Shown: piece after piece, positions 1-4,914 of the stretch
Position numbering within the stretch: the first letter of the stretch is position 1
Layout of the letters: every line of letters starts with the position of its first letter
Origin: Bacteroidales bacterium
GTDB lineage: Bacteria; Bacteroidota; Bacteroidia; Bacteroidales; F082
DNA: 12,679 nt
Reading direction: 5' to 3'
Assembly (NCBI GenBank): GCA_016281295.1
Contig: JAEEII010000274.1
Span: 1 to 12,679, forward strand
Notes under the pieces: generated by a model
What the model saw: the letters and a program-made list of their open reading frames with translations, nothing else
The model's database searches: none
What the model was told of the DNA's origin: nothing
Position numbers and translations under genes: made by a program

Positions 1-11
1 CGTTGTATATA

Positions 12-48
12 TATAATAAAAAGCTCTCCGAGCCTTGCTCGGAGAGCT
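12..48 (-). terminator. Canonical intrinsic terminator after the 59-469 gene
   Basis: An 11-bp perfect stem (22-32 with 38-48, loop 33-37) is followed on the minus strand by TTTTTATTAT. This is one of the few ends in the window with a conventional hairpin plus U-tract and no CCCGGG nearby. Confidence 0.9.
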
Positions 49-58
49 AATTCCGCAT

Positions 59-469
59 TTACCGCACGTATTTATTTAGAAAGTCATCCAGAGCACTAGC
101 TCCCTGCTTCGCAGGCTCGCTACGCGGGGCCGCAAAGCCCAACATACTATCTATCTCCTGGATCACTTCGGACGCGTCCAATTCGTCGATAATGGAAAGG
201 ATTTCCTTATCTACGTCGTATGCCGCAAGCAGGCTATACAGTCCATCCAGCAGCTGGTCCATTGCGGCCACCTTGTCCTGCTGCTTCATATCACTCTTCC
301 TCTTGGCTTCGGCCTCGGCACGCTTAGCCGCCGCAGCGGCGAGGCGTTCGTGCTCGGTGTTCGCGTCGTTGATAGCCTTGGTAAGTTCGGCGGCCAGATG
401 GTCTACGCTCTCTCCCTTCTGGAGGCGAGCGAGGAGTTCGTTATAAAAAACATTGGTGTTATCAGCCAT
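59..469 (-). CDS. Hypothetical alanine/charged-rich helical protein (136 aa)
   Basis: I do not recognise this family. The protein is acidic-basic mixed and strongly helical. Residues about 35-65 form an Ala/Lys/Glu-rich stretch likely to be a coiled coil, the middle is rich in Leu/Ile/Asp, and the C-terminus ends in a DDFLNKYVR-type helix. No Cys pairs, signal peptide or membrane segment are visible. The start at 469 is chosen because AAGGAG lies 8 bases upstream; an in-frame upstream ATG at 490 sits inside the untranslated leader ahead of that ribosome binding site. It is the sole gene of its unit, with a promoter at 502-530 and a canonical terminator at 12-48. A scaffold or nucleic-acid-associated role is possible but unsupported. 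Confidence 0.88.
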   Translation of the reverse strand: MADNTNVFYNELLARLQKGESVDHLAAELTKAINDANTEHERLAAAAAKRAEAEAKRKSDMKQQDKVAAMDQLLDGLYSLLAAYDVDKEILSIIDELDASEVIQEIDSMLGFAAPRSEPAKQGASALDDFLNKYVR

Positions 470-501
470 ATGCAATCTCCTTTTTTTCATTTTCTATATA
501 T

Positions 502-530
502 ATTATACAATAATTTTTTTTGAAAATCAA
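502..530 (-). promoter_or_regulatory. SigA-type promoter for the 59-469 gene
   Basis: TTGATT (525-530), 17-bp A/T-rich spacer, TATAAT (502-507). The upstream stem-loop 532-552 abuts the -35. Confidence 0.85.
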
Positions 531-531
531 G

Positions 532-552
532 TCGAGGCTCTACGAGCCTCGA
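532..552. terminator. 9-bp hairpin between the noncoding unit and the 502-530 promoter
   Basis: Perfect stem 532-540 with 544-552 and a 3-base loop. On the minus strand it is followed by CTTGATTTTC, a weak U-tract that overlaps the next -35. On the plus strand it is followed by TTTTTTATATTTTTATA, which is a much better terminator tail. It may end minus-strand noncoding transcripts, block plus-strand transcription, or both. Confidence 0.6.
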
Positions 553-753
553 TTTTTTATATTTTTATATAGGAGCGGTAAAATGTGCGTGAGAGGTTAT
601 ATCGTAGGTCGAGAAGCCTGATTTTATGGTGAAATTGCCTATATGCGGACTTGTCCGCAGACTTTATGGTTTTTATAAGTAGTAGGACCTTGCGGCGTCC
701 CCGGTCGGTGTCCGGTCGGGCGGAGCACGGAGTGCGGCCCTAAAAAAGTCTTT
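553..753 (-). ncRNA. Candidate structured noncoding RNA with cloverleaf-like core
   Basis: A strong promoter (760-788) fires leftward into about 200 bases with no credible ORF. The predicted 5' part folds compactly. AGACTTT (745-751) pairs with AAAGTCT (659-665), enclosing three hairpins: GGGC/GCCC with an inner GCAC/GTGC, CCGG/CCGG, and GGAC/GTCC. A further hairpin GCGGA/TCCGC follows outside, at about 645-658. It is not a tRNA: there is no T-loop consensus and no CCA. The 3' half is A/T-rich and appears unstructured up to the hairpin at 532-552. No known RNA family was recognised; the pairing was done by eye. Confidence 0.45.
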
Positions 754-759
754 TTTTAT

Positions 760-788
760 ATTATAACATATTTTTTTATGAAAGTCAA
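760..788 (-). promoter_or_regulatory. SigA-type promoter for the noncoding unit
   Basis: TTGACT (783-788), 17-bp spacer, TATAAT (760-765). Predicted start near 753. No coding gene follows for about 280 bases. Confidence 0.85.
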
Positions 789-794
789 GCCCGG

Positions 795-1005
795 CGGGGT
801 AATAAAAAATTAGCCATATGGGGCGGCGCTGCGCGCCGTCACCGTCTCCCTGGCAGAAGCCGGTCGGGCCCCGGGTTTTCGGGAGTAATAGGGAGAGCGG
901 CATATGCCGCTCGTGTGACGAAAAAAATTGCATATGGTGTTTTGGCGTGAAGTTCGGCCCAGCGCCTCCGTGCGCGGGCCGGCCAAAATAGTTACCCGGG
1001 CGCAG
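795..1005 (-). other. Gene-free region rich in hairpins and two CCCGGG copies
   Basis: This lies between the end of the 1013-1180 gene and the 760-788 promoter. Reading leftward it holds CCCGGG (995-1000), a nested two-part stem (TTTTGGC with GCCAAAA enclosing CGGCCC-GCGC with GCGC-T-GGGCCG, about 937-988) followed by CATATGCAATTTTTTT, then an 18-bp perfect palindrome with centre CATATG (about 898-915), a second CCCGGG (870-875), and a GGCGC/GCGCC hairpin followed by CATATGGCTAATTTTTT (about 805-840). Two terminator-like ends are therefore present without an evident promoter of their own. A long open frame crosses it but has no ribosome binding site. Confidence 0.5.
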
Positions 1006-1030
1006 GAGAGGGTCACCGCAGTTCCCTCTC
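1006..1030 (-). terminator. Stop-codon hairpin ending the 1183-1503/1013-1180 operon
   Basis: Stem GAGAGGG/CCCTCTC (1006-1012 with 1024-1030). The stop codon (1013-1015) lies in the loop. CCCGGG follows at 995-1000 in place of an immediate U-tract. Confidence 0.7.
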
Positions 1031-1180
1031 CAAAATCTCATACATCACTTCATCCGCAAAAAGGGTGGTATAACGGCCATCCTTTTCAACTTCAACGCCC
1101 CACCCATGTTTCAGAGTGTCCTTCCACCGCAGGATAGTATAGCCCTGCCGCAGAATCTCCTTCTCAATCAGTTCTTTCAT
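1013..1180 (-). CDS. Hypothetical small protein (55 aa)
   Basis: A charged, soluble small protein beginning MKELIEKEIL. It has an amphipathic N-terminal helix, a central part rich in Trp/Lys/Gly (about residues 15-35) and a C-terminal helix ending in ERELR. No family was recognised. The start is the ATG at 1180, placed 2 bases after the stop of the upstream gene, with GGGAG inside the end of that gene as ribosome binding site. A longer frame starting at 1195 would overlap that gene with a poorer site. Second gene of a two-gene operon, probably translationally coupled. Confidence 0.8.
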   Translation of the reverse strand: MKELIEKEILRQGYTILRWKDTLKHGWGVEVEKDGRYTTLFADEVMYEILERELR

Positions 1181-1182
1181 AC

Positions 1183-1503
1183 TTACAACTCCCATCCGTT
1201 GTCGGGGTCTTCATCACACCAGTCCGACTTAGCTTCTTCATCGGACATGTTTTTATATTCCTTCACCTCGTATTCGTCGGTGAGGAGGTCAAAGTCCTCA
1301 AGGTAGGAATTATTGAAGCACTCCACCGCTTCCTCTTTGCTCTTGGCCCAGACACCCCACGACCAGGTTCCTGTGAACTCGTAGTAGTGTTCGGGTTCCT
1401 CTTTTGCTTCCTGCTGTCTTTCCTCTTGGAGGTCATTGAGGTATTTCAGCACAGCACGGATTTCTTCATCGGTCAGGTCTTTCAGACGGTCTTTCAGATT
1501 CAT
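1183..1503 (-). CDS. Hypothetical acidic protein (106 aa)
   Basis: An acidic protein. Residues 1-35 form a predicted helix-turn-helix-like pair (LKDRLKDLTDEEIRAVLKYL), followed by a Glu/Gln-rich linker, then an aromatic stretch (YYEFTGTWSWGVWAKSKEEAVE, about 42-63) and an acidic C-terminus. The W..AKS.EEA pattern recalls small phage proteins in which a beta strand leads into a helix, but I cannot name a family. The start at 1503 is supported by GGAGA 7 bases upstream and a promoter 33 bases away. First gene of the operon with 1013-1180. Confidence 0.85.
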   Translation of the reverse strand: MNLKDRLKDLTDEEIRAVLKYLNDLQEERQQEAKEEPEHYYEFTGTWSWGVWAKSKEEAVECFNNSYLEDFDLLTDEYEVKEYKNMSDEEAKSDWCDEDPDNGWEL

Positions 1504-1535
1504 TTTTAGTTCTCCTTTTCTCTTGGATTGTCTAT

Positions 1536-1564
1536 AGTATAGCATACTCGCAGAAAAAAGTCAA
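1536..1564 (-). promoter_or_regulatory. SigA-type promoter of the 1183-1503 operon
   Basis: TTGACT (1559-1564), 17-bp spacer, TATACT (1536-1541) preceded by TATGC, an extended -10. CCCGGG at 1584 lies 19 bases upstream of the -35. Confidence 0.9.
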
Positions 1565-1591
1565 TACTTTTTTTCAAAAATCGCCCGGGTC

Positions 1592-1614
1592 GCGCTGGGA
1601 GATTATCCCAGCGC
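1592..1614 (-). terminator. Stop-codon hairpin after the 1603-1866 gene
   Basis: 9-bp perfect stem (1592-1600 with 1606-1614) whose 5-base loop contains the TAA stop (1603-1605). CCCGGG follows 2 bases later, then GATTTTTG. Confidence 0.75.
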
Positions 1615-1866
1615 AATCATCGGATGATAGGGTATTCCATTGAAGAAGTGGTAGCCCATTTCCAGGAGGTCCTGCGTTTCATAGTGCTTACCGTTTTCAT
1701 CAACCCAGACGAAGTAATCTTCATCGGGTCCCCAAATGGCGGCGGCGTCATCACATTCTCCAACGGGGTCATCCCCATCATCTACCATAGAACAGGACAG
1801 GTCTTCCTTACAGTAGGGGCAATTCCAACCGTTGACTGGGCAGAAAAACTTTTTCGTCAGTTTCAT
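1603..1866 (-). CDS. Hypothetical Cys-rich protein, possible zinc-binding (87 aa)
   Basis: The N-terminal half carries C9, C16, C19, C25 and C38. The W-N-C-P-Y-C segment (residues 14-19) looks like half of a zinc ribbon, and the later C25 and C38 (in ECDD) could complete it. The C-terminal half is aromatic (YFVWVDENGKHYET) and ends at a hairpin containing the stop. Function unknown. The start at 1866 has GGAGAAG upstream, inside the end of the preceding gene; the in-frame ATG at 1908 lies far inside that gene. Third cistron after 2051-2137 and 1869-2054, two bases after the stop of the latter, so likely coupled. Confidence 0.82.
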   Translation of the reverse strand: MKLTKKFFCPVNGWNCPYCKEDLSCSMVDDGDDPVGECDDAAAIWGPDEDYFVWVDENGKHYETQDLLEMGYHFFNGIPYHPMIALG

Positions 1867-1868
1867 TT

Positions 1869-2054
1869 TTACTTCTCCTCTCCGTAGTAGTCGAACTGCC
1901 GCAGGCATTCTTCATTTCCATCCAAGGCGTACAGGAGCATGTCATGTGCCGACTGGTAGGCTGTGGCTCTACTGTAATCGCCATTTTTTTCCCAAACCTG
2001 AGCCCGCCGATGGAGCATCTTCACGACTTTCCAGACCAGTTTTTCATTCTTCAT
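1869..2054 (-). CDS. Hypothetical small helical protein (61 aa)
   Basis: An almost entirely helical protein with pattern W.VV..L.RRAQ.WE..GDY.RA..Y..A.DML, resembling one tetratricopeptide-like helical hairpin (A-x-x-Y-x-x-A-x-x-M). It is too short to be a full repeat domain. The start at 2054 is set by GGAGG 8 bases upstream and by the ATGA overlap with the stop of the 28-aa gene before it. Middle cistron of a three-gene operon. Function unknown. Confidence 0.82.
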   Translation of the reverse strand: MKNEKLVWKVVKMLHRRAQVWEKNGDYSRATAYQSAHDMLLYALDGNEECLRQFDYYGEEK

Positions 2055-2137
2055 CTGTTGGCCCTCCAATCCTTACTCAGCAGGGCGATAACCCCGCAGA
2101 AGATAGCCGCCATAACCACGAGTCCGAGAACTTCCAT
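2051..2137 (-). CDS. Small single-pass membrane peptide (28 aa)
   Basis: A very short frame: MEVLGLVVMAAIFCGVIALL followed by SKDWRANR. Residues 3-20 form one hydrophobic segment and the tail is positively charged, so the N-terminus is expected outside and the C-terminus in the cytoplasm. It is supported by a strong GGGGAGG site 8 bases upstream, by being first after the promoter at 2167-2195, and by an ATGA stop/start overlap with the following gene. Too small for default gene calling. Role unknown; small membrane peptides of this type occur among phage lysis, exclusion and host-modulating proteins. Confidence 0.75.
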   Translation of the reverse strand: MEVLGLVVMAAIFCGVIALLSKDWRANR

Positions 2138-2166
2138 TTCTTTATCCTCCCCTTTTTGATGGTCTT

Positions 2167-2195
2167 ATTATAGCACACTTCTGGAACATTGTCAA
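2167..2195 (-). promoter_or_regulatory. SigA-type promoter of the 2137-1603 operon
   Basis: TTGACA (2190-2195), 17-bp spacer ending in TGTGC, TATAAT (2167-2172). CCCGGG at 2216. Confidence 0.92.
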
Positions 2196-2222
2196 TACTA
2201 AAATCAAAAAAGCGGCCCGGGG

Positions 2223-2248
2223 GTTGGGAGTTTTTGTCAACTCCCAAC
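2223..2248 (-). terminator. Stop-codon hairpin after the 2237-2506 gene
   Basis: 10-bp perfect stem (2223-2232 with 2239-2248). The stop TGA (2237-2239) lies at the loop and stem edge. CCCGGG (2216-2221) follows at once, then CCGCTTTTTTG. Confidence 0.75.
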
Positions 2249-2506
2249 CACATCAATTTCCTCCAAGCGGAAACACCCATCGAAGAAGTCGTTGAAATTA
2301 CGCACATCCCACTTTTCAACGATAGTGTCCGCCCAATCTTCGCCAAGCATCTCTTTGACGCTGTGCCATTCGTCGGTGTCATTGTCGCAAACGTCAACGG
2401 TGTCATCTAGCCAGTTGCTACCAATGAGCCACTTGACCGCAGACTGGTAATCCTTGGCAACACACAGGAAACCGTGGCTGTCTTCATAAACGGAAATAAC
2501 TGTCAT
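2237..2506 (-). CDS. Hypothetical acidic protein (89 aa)
   Basis: An acidic, aromatic-rich protein with the pattern V-A-K-D-Y-Q-S-A-V-K-W-L near residues 17-28. This looks like the strand-to-helix 'A..Y..A..WL' motif also seen in the neighbouring 66-aa protein (AETWGQACDIAEE), so the two may share a small alpha/beta fold. No catalytic motif is visible. The start at 2506 is chosen for GGAGGAG 9 bases upstream; upstream in-frame ATGs at 2542 and 2566 lie inside the previous gene. Second gene of a two-gene operon with 2532-2732. Confidence 0.82.
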   Translation of the reverse strand: MTVISVYEDSHGFLCVAKDYQSAVKWLIGSNWLDDTVDVCDNDTDEWHSVKEMLGEDWADTIVEKWDVRNFNDFFDGCFRLEEIDVVGS

Positions 2507-2531
2507 TTTTTTTCGCTCCTCCTTAGTGGGA

Positions 2532-2732
2532 TTAGTATTCATCCAGCCCCGTGGCTTCGGCTTCATCCTCGGTCAGCGGTTCAGGGTCAACGAACACGTC
2601 GGGTTCACGCTCACAGCCGCAGGAGAAGTCAGCACCGATTTCCTCGGCAATGTCGCAAGCCTGCCCCCACGTTTCGGCACAGACCAGAAACTGCTCGCCA
2701 GTTACCATTTCTTCACAGAACCAATGTTTCAT
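2532..2732 (-). CDS. Hypothetical acidic Cys-containing protein (66 aa)
   Basis: Begins MKHWFCEEM and has C6, C18, C26, C38 and C40; the C-G-C at 38-40 is in a loop before an acidic tail (DVFVDPEPLTEDEAEATGLDEY). The acidity and spread of Cys do not match a zinc finger I can name. The start at 2732 has GGAGAG upstream and a promoter 31 bases away. First gene of a two-gene unit. Possibly an acidic inhibitor or DNA-mimic-like protein, but this is only a thought from composition. Confidence 0.82.
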   Translation of the reverse strand: MKHWFCEEMVTGEQFLVCAETWGQACDIAEEIGADFSCGCEREPDVFVDPEPLTEDEAEATGLDEY

Positions 2733-2762
2733 TTTTATCTCTCCTTTTCGTTTTGTGATTAT

Positions 2763-2791
2763 AGTATAGCACAGGGAAAAATGTTTGTCAA
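2763..2791 (-). promoter_or_regulatory. SigA-type promoter of the 2732-2237 operon
   Basis: TTGACA (2786-2791), 17-bp spacer, TATACT (2763-2768). CCCGGG at 2824. Confidence 0.92.
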
Positions 2792-2833
2792 GGGTTTTTG
2801 AAAAAGTTTTTTAGGAAAAATCGCCCGGGCGCA

Positions 2834-2857
2834 CTTCAGCACCCTAAAGTGCTGAAG
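2834..2857 (-). terminator. Hairpin ending the A1-tRNA unit
   Basis: 9-bp perfect stem (2834-2842 with 2849-2857), loop 2843-2848, then TGCGCCCGGGCGATTTTTCC. The U-tract is separated from the stem by the CCCGGG element. Confidence 0.65.
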
Positions 2858-2903
2858 GCGACCAGAAAGAGAAAAGGAGGACAGAAAGGAAAGGAAAATG
2901 TAG
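2858..2903 (-). other. Pyrimidine-rich tract after the tRNA
   Basis: On the minus strand the bases just after the tRNA 3' end are almost only C and T (for example CATTTTCCTTTCCTTTCTG). A very similar tract follows the noncoding RNA near 11218-11275. It contains no gene. Confidence 0.6.
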
Positions 2904-2977
2904 TGGTGGGGACGGTAGGATTTGAACCTACATTTTCGGACACAAGCCCGCTATTCTATCCGCTAAATTACGCCCCC
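2904..2977 (-). tRNA. tRNA-like gene with irregular anticodon arm (possibly Thr-UGU)
   Basis: Reading leftward: acceptor GGGGGCG pairs with CGTCCCC (one G-T), followed by A and an encoded CCA. The D arm is ATTT..GAAT with GG in the loop. The T arm is perfect, GTAGG-TTCAAAT-CCTAC. The anticodon arm is abnormal: GCGGG and TCCGA give only three or four pairs, and the loop is six bases (CTTGTG) or eight, so a base seems to be missing. The most natural reading of T33 gives anticodon TGT (Thr); GTG (His) is less likely because position 73 is A and no G-1 extension pairs. Total length is 74 with CCA, two to three short of usual. It lies downstream of gene A1 in the same unit. It could be a decayed tRNA, a tRNA mimic, or a functional but unusual phage tRNA. 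Confidence 0.75.
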
Positions 2978-2983
2978 AGAGGG

Positions 2984-3004
2984 GAGGGGGGTTATACCCC
3001 CCTC
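2984..3004 (-). terminator. Hairpin between gene A1 and the tRNA
   Basis: 9-bp stem GAGGGGGGT/ACCCCCCTC (2984-2992 with 2996-3004), starting about 10 bases after the A1 stop. No U-tract follows, so it more likely marks a processing or mRNA-stability end than full termination before the tRNA. Confidence 0.6.
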
Positions 3005-3013
3005 GGTTTTTCC

Positions 3014-3409
3014 TTACTCGGCATCCTCAGCGGGGGTCTCGTAGACCCCCACAGGGGCGAAGTAGGTACGCCGCTTGACGGAGCCCTTGCTGACCTCGCC
3101 AGCCTTGAAAGCCTGGGACAGGATGGCGGACACATACTGATTGGAGCGTCCCTCAACGGCGGGGCAGACCTTGAGCAGGTCGCCGCAGGTGAACCCGTCA
3201 CCCTCGAAGTTGGCGTTGATGAACTCCACCAGAGCCGCACGCACAGCCTCGTTCTCGGTCTGCTTGGCGGTGGGCTTCCGCTCGGCGGTGTTCTTCTTGT
3301 CGATAGCCGCAATCATGGCGGCGAACTTCTCGGCAACCTCAGCAGGCAGGTCGCAGTTCTCCAGAGCGTAGGTCAGAGCCTTCCGATTCGTCATTTTCTC
3401 GATAGCCAT
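3014..3409 (-). CDS. Winged-helix-like DNA-binding protein, paralogue A1 (131 aa)
   Basis: First of three paralogues (with 6245-6622 and 9318-9680). An N-terminal helical region (RKALTYALENCDLPAEVAEK, then DKK) leads through a KPTAKQ linker to a C-terminal module of about 60 residues: a helix, the phrase GFTCGDLL, SNQYVSAILSQ as a likely recognition helix, and a K-R-R-T-Y-F beta-wing. This pattern fits a winged helix; the family name is not known to me. A1 has a 10-residue C-terminal extension (VGVYETPAEDAE) that A2 and A3 lack. The start at 3409 has AAGGAG 9 bases upstream and the TTGATAC(C/T)ATG context shared by all three. It has tandem promoters and a leader hairpin with a GAAA loop. The tRNA lies downstream. 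Confidence 0.85.
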   Translation of the reverse strand: MAIEKMTNRKALTYALENCDLPAEVAEKFAAMIAAIDKKNTAERKPTAKQTENEAVRAALVEFINANFEGDGFTCGDLLKVCPAVEGRSNQYVSAILSQAFKAGEVSKGSVKRRTYFAPVGVYETPAEDAE

Positions 3410-3490
3410 AGTATCAATCTCCTTCTGGCGTAGGTCGCCACCCAATTTTTTATTTGTCAGAGGAGGTTTCCCTCTCTCATTGACGCCCTT

Positions 3491-3519
3491 ATTATAGCAC
3501 ACTTGCGGGGAATTGTCAA
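3491..3519 (-). promoter_or_regulatory. Proximal SigA-type promoter of A1
   Basis: TTGACA (3514-3519), 17-bp spacer, TATAAT (3491-3496). The 74-base leader contains a hairpin with loop GAAA (AGG/CCT extended), similar in place to leader hairpins of A2 and A3. Confidence 0.92.
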
Positions 3520-3540
3520 GGGGTTTTCAGAACTTTTTTC

Positions 3541-3649
3541 AACTTTTTTTGTCGCCCTCAACCTACAAAGTTATTTCACAATGATTCGTGTAGCTCTTAC
3601 TCTCTCCCCTTGACGATTATAGTATAGCACATTGGCCCACAGGTTACAA
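3541..3649 (-). promoter_or_regulatory. Distal promoter and leader upstream of A1
   Basis: A weak -35 TTGTAA (3644-3649), 17-bp spacer and TATACT (3621-3626) lie upstream of the strong A1 promoter. The initial transcript begins CGTCAAGGGGAGAG, as at the other two A genes, and runs about 70 bases without a reading frame to an A-rich stretch (GACAAAAAAAG) just ahead of the proximal promoter. There is no terminator, so transcripts probably continue into A1; a small RNA is an alternative. Confidence 0.6.
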
Positions 3650-3651
3650 TA

Positions 3652-3705
3652 GGCAAAATGTACAAAAATGATTTAGAAATGAGATTTTCTTTTGTGCAAA
3701 ATGCC
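3652..3705. promoter_or_regulatory. Paired operator upstream of the A1 distal promoter
   Basis: Two inverted copies of a TTTTGTGCA-type site: CTTTTGTGCAAAATGCC at 3689-3705 (plus strand) and GGCAAAATGTACAAAAATG at 3652-3670. The second abuts the -35. Equivalent pairs lie at 6807-6860, 9908-9960 and 11074-11114. Confidence 0.65.
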
Positions 3706-3721
3706 GGCCGCCCGGGCGGGG

Positions 3722-3741
3722 CCTCCCCTTAGAAGGGGAGG
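3722..3741 (-). terminator. Stop-codon hairpin after the HD hydrolase gene
   Basis: 7-bp G/C stem extendable to 9 (3722-3728 with 3735-3741); the stop TAA (3729-3731) is in the loop. CCCGGG at 3711 follows. Confidence 0.75.
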
Positions 3742-4337
3742 TCATCGTCATTCGCTCGGAGGCAATCATCCTTGTACTGTTCGACCAGTTCGGGAATGTC
3801 CCAAAAACTGCGGCTGGCAATGTAGTCAGCCAGATGCACGAGCCTGTCGATGTTGGTAAAGGGGCGGTCGTTCCTGTCCTCTACCCACTGCCCCATGTGG
3901 GAGCGAATAGCCATCAAGAGCAGTTCGGGGGCTTGTCCATCGAAGCCGAATTCATCCCACGCAAGGCTGACCCTCTGAGCGGCGATTGCTCCGTGATTTT
4001 TGTAGCAATCTTTGTCCTCGGTGTCTCCAGTGCCATACTTGCAGGTGTCATGGAGCAGGCAGGCTACCCTCGCATAGTCCTTGTATTCGGACTTCATGTA
4101 AGCGTAGGAGGACATTTTCAGAAGTTCCTCGCACATCCACACAACGGCTCTGGTATGCTTTACCAGCCCACCCTCGCCCTTGGTAAACTGCGGATGAAAC
4201 TTGCCGCTGGAGCTTGCCCCAGACTTCCAAAACCAGTCCCCGACTTTTTCATCGAAATAGAAGCGGACGAAGTCCTGAAGGTCTACGCTTTCGATAAGCT
4301 GGATTTCACGCTCAAAAAAATCGCTCTTATACTTCAT
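3729..4337 (-). CDS. HD-domain phosphohydrolase (202 aa)
   Basis: The HD metal-binding signature is complete: H61 (VKHTRAVV), H96-D97 (CLLHDTCKYG), H115 (KNHGAIAA), H147 (IRSHMGQW) and D171 (HLADYIASR). Proteins with this order are metal-dependent phosphohydrolases acting on nucleotides or, less often, cyclic nucleotides and RNA; the substrate cannot be told from sequence. In a phage it would most simply act in deoxynucleotide metabolism or removal of a signalling nucleotide. The C-terminus ends in an acidic DDDLPF-type tail. The start at 4337 has AAGGAG 9 bases upstream; an in-frame ATG at 4442 lies across the promoter and is rejected. Sole gene of its unit. Confidence 0.92.
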   Translation of the reverse strand: MKYKSDFFEREIQLIESVDLQDFVRFYFDEKVGDWFWKSGASSSGKFHPQFTKGEGGLVKHTRAVVWMCEELLKMSSYAYMKSEYKDYARVACLLHDTCKYGTGDTEDKDCYKNHGAIAAQRVSLAWDEFGFDGQAPELLLMAIRSHMGQWVEDRNDRPFTNIDRLVHLADYIASRSFWDIPELVEQYKDDCLRANDDDLPF

Positions 4338-4382
4338 GCTGAAAACTCCTTGGTGTTCGGCCACCACCCTCAATGTGCTTAC

Positions 4383-4411
4383 AGTATAACATACTTGCGG
4401 CGGGTTGTCAA
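4383..4411 (-). promoter_or_regulatory. SigA-type promoter of the HD hydrolase gene
   Basis: TTGACA (4406-4411), 17-bp spacer, TATACT (4383-4388). The leader carries a small GGTG/CACC hairpin with loop GCCGAA. CCCGGG at 4457. Confidence 0.92.
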
Positions 4412-4433
4412 TAGGTTTTTGAAAAAAAGTTTT

Positions 4434-4450
4434 GGTTAGCATAGGCTAAC
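4434..4450. repeat. GGTTAGC hairpin, near-copy of 8319-8335
   Basis: GTTAGC/GCTAAC stem with a 4-base loop, placed between CCCGGG and the -35. The copy at 8319-8335 differs by two loop bases but sits on the other side of its CCCGGG. Confidence 0.6.
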
Positions 4451-4463
4451 TCGCCGCCCGGGC

Positions 4464-4494
4464 CAAGGGCGGGGGGGCTTAGCCCTCCCCCTTG
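4464..4494 (-). terminator. Stop-codon hairpin after the 4479-4643 gene
   Basis: Long two-part stem CAAGGG/CCCTTG plus a G/C core with one mismatch; the loop contains the stop TAA (4479-4481). CCCGGG at 4457 follows. Confidence 0.75.
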
Positions 4495-4643
4495 ACCTCT
4501 TCACGGATTTTGTTGAGTTCTTTGATAAACTTATTCCATTCTTTGTCATTCATGATAATGCTGCGGGAAAGATACGCACCCCCGCCCCATGAATCGTCAA
4601 ACTTGATAGGATACATTTCATCATCGGTCTTGATAATGTACAT
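4479..4643 (-). CDS. Hypothetical small protein (54 aa)
   Basis: Small protein: an N-terminal beta-like part (MYIIKTDDEMYPIKFDDSWGG) leads to a C-terminal basic/acidic helix (NDKEWNKFIKELNKIREEVKG). No family was recognised. The start at 4643 has GGAG 8 bases upstream. An in-frame ATG at 4688 overlaps the -10 box and is only readthrough of promoter sequence. Sole gene of its cassette. Confidence 0.82.
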   Translation of the reverse strand: MYIIKTDDEMYPIKFDDSWGGGAYLSRSIIMNDKEWNKFIKELNKIREEVKGEG

Positions 4644-4678
4644 CGTTTTATCTCCTTCCTCTCTCGTTTTCTGAATAC

Positions 4679-4707
4679 AGTATAGCACATTAGCAGAGGT
4701 TTGTCAA
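4679..4707 (-). promoter_or_regulatory. SigA-type promoter of the 4479-4643 gene
   Basis: TTGACA (4702-4707), 17-bp spacer, TATACT (4679-4684). CCCGGG at 4731. Confidence 0.92.
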
Positions 4708-4740
4708 TACCTTTTCAGAAAAAATTGGGGCCCGGGCGGA

Positions 4741-4763
4741 GGTCGCCCTTACGCAGGACGACC
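4741..4763 (-). terminator. Stop-codon hairpin after the 4749-4904 gene
   Basis: 8-bp stem (4741-4748 with 4756-4763, one G-T); loop 4749-4755 holds the stop TAA. CCCGGG at 4731 and then CCCCAATTTTTTC follow. Confidence 0.75.
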
Positions 4764-4904
4764 CCACCCCTTGGGGATGTATTGGATAACCAGCCATGGA
4801 GATTTGAAAATGCATTTGCCGCAATAGAACCCGATACGGAAATAATCTCCAACGCTGGGCCGCATTCCCCTCGGTATCATCCACCAGAATTTGATACGCT
4901 TCAT
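4749..4904 (-). CDS. Hypothetical small basic, aromatic protein (51 aa)
   Basis: Basic and aromatic (MKRIKFWWMIPRGMRP...), with a Y-C-G-K-C segment at about residues 31-35 and a hydrophobic patch around it. It could associate with membrane or bind metal in a dimer, but nothing identifies it. The start at 4904 is set by GAGGAGG 5-6 bases upstream, overlapping the stop region of the preceding gene. Second gene of a two-gene operon after 4915-5184. Confidence 0.75.
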   Translation of the reverse strand: MKRIKFWWMIPRGMRPSVGDYFRIGFYCGKCIFKSPWLVIQYIPKGWGRPA

Positions 4905-4914
4905 GTTGCCCTCC

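Noticed and set aside
673..1041. 122-codon minus-strand open frame
   Set aside because: Spans two CCCGGG copies, two T-runs, a promoter and several hairpins; no ribosome binding site at any ATG.
2798..3433. 211-codon plus-strand open frame
   Set aside because: Crosses the tRNA and two hairpins and is antisense to A1; it exists because of G/C-rich third positions on the other strand.
4644..4688. N-terminal extension MLYCIQK... of the 4479-4643 gene (and the same at 8229-8267)
   Set aside because: It is the translated -10 region and leader. Similar residues at two unrelated genes come from the shared promoter sequence.
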